This document shows, in pieces, positions 63,631 through 64,000 of a DNA stretch of 64,000 bases. Where the stretch lies: assembly GCA_020199775.1 (NCBI GenBank), contig JAIVJZ010000040.1, forward strand, positions 434,001 through 498,000, written 5' to 3'. A model generated the notes under the pieces. It was not told the DNA's origin, searched no databases, and worked only from the letters and a program-made list of their open reading frames with translations. How positions within the stretch are numbered: the first letter of the stretch is position 1; the number at the start of each line of letters is the position of its first letter. Source of the stretch: Acidobacteriota bacterium (GTDB lineage: Bacteria > Acidobacteriota > Blastocatellia > Pyrinomonadales > Pyrinomonadaceae). Position numbers and translations under genes: made by a program.

Positions 63631-64000
63631 TTGATCGGTCGACGAGCGATTCACGACACACTTCAAGCATCAACCCGCGGTAGTCATCTCCGCCCGCCCT
63701 CGTCGAAACTGATCAAACAAAGACCACGCGGTATTTGGTGATGGCGTGGGGAGACTTCCCTTCTCGACGGACGCCTGCACCCCTGCCGAATTTTTCATTC
63801 CCCGCTCGCATGACGCCGACCGGCGATATTTTTTGTCTCACCGCGCGCAACCTGTGATATAGAACGCCCGCGACATTCATCCGGGCAGGAGGGGTCGGCA
63901 ACTCGTTCTTGAGTCTCTCAGGGCATGGCCGCACGCCGGCGCGTCTCGCAAAATGAGCATCGCCTCCCGACTCGCCCGCGACGGCTCTATGTCCGTGCCT
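63631..64000. other. 3' end of window, no clear gene
   Basis: 370 bases. Nothing convincing is encoded on either strand up to about 63950. An ATG at 63955 opens a frame to the window edge (SIASRLARDGSMSVP) that may be the start of the next gene, but it is too short to judge. A minus-strand frame at 63713-63934 looks like composition noise. Confidence 0.35.

Noticed and set aside
63713-63934. Minus-strand ORF of 73 codons near the window end
   Set aside because: No ribosome-binding site, no domain, and a composition expected by chance.

Overview
This is a GC-rich, gene-dense bacterial chromosome segment with about 55 protein-coding genes and one tRNA. The gene content suggests an Acidobacteriota member, most likely class Blastocatellia (Pyrinomonadaceae-like). 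The pointers are a Tricorn protease homologue, exported amidohydrolases, a VWFA-related exported protein of the type common in Acidobacteria, DUF2339, and TPR/Fis-type regulators. This placement is an inference from families; no rRNA is present to confirm it.

Region by region: 0-7.2 kb holds a zinc-ribbon protein, urocanate hydratase, a coiled-coil protein, an exported M28 peptidase overlapping an esterase, a GNAT acetyltransferase, a TARG1-like macrodomain protein and an inositol-monophosphatase homologue. 7.2-9.1 kb (minus) is a PilZ / small Cys protein / acyltransferase operon, divergent from gyrA (9.5-12.0 kb). 12.1-18.1 kb (minus) holds an exported serine hydrolase, a TetR regulator, an operon of LON-domain protein, fused MoaD-MoaE and beta-carbonic anhydrase, and an SbcD/Mre11-type nuclease. 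18.4-23.0 kb is a signalling block: a lone receiver with a sigma54-type promoter, an NtrC-family activator and its membrane histidine kinase. 23.1-35.1 kb has CysQ-like phosphatase, a PLP decarboxylase, an aldo/keto reductase, a DUF962 protein, an SRPBCC protein, DUF2339, an acyltransferase, a GntR regulator and a Gly/Lys-rich protein. 35.4-45 kb carries DUF2721, a radical SAM protein, a peroxiredoxin, a YggX-like protein, two tandem lipoproteins and a three-gene amidohydrolase operon in which only the middle protein keeps its metal ligands. 45-54 kb has a MEDS-domain hybrid kinase, the Tricorn homologue, a zinc-ribbon membrane protein and a VWA protein.

The most unusual part is 54.1-61.2 kb, an island at the 3' end of a tRNA-Arg(ACG) gene. 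It contains two homologous modules of about 2.5 kb. Each starts with a copy of the tRNA 3' half, followed by a TPR protein with a Fis-like helix and (in copy A) a receiver domain. Divergent from that is a 74-residue secreted peptide containing a short motif twice: DGIIWTG twice in module A, DGIIHTE twice in module B. The shared region between regulator and peptide carries conserved inverted repeats. Between the modules are a truncated tyrosine integrase, a low-GC gene fragment and an AT-rich tract with direct repeats. I propose a mobile peptide-signalling system (TPR receptor-regulator plus secreted repeat peptide) that has duplicated and diverged in specificity; this is inference from architecture. 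The island is followed by a membrane-anchored Ser/Thr kinase with a very long activation-loop insertion.

A second genome-wide theme is about a dozen intergenic long inverted repeats with near-perfect arms of up to 38 bp. They have several sequence families but one architecture, and they often abut or form the stop codons of neighbouring genes.
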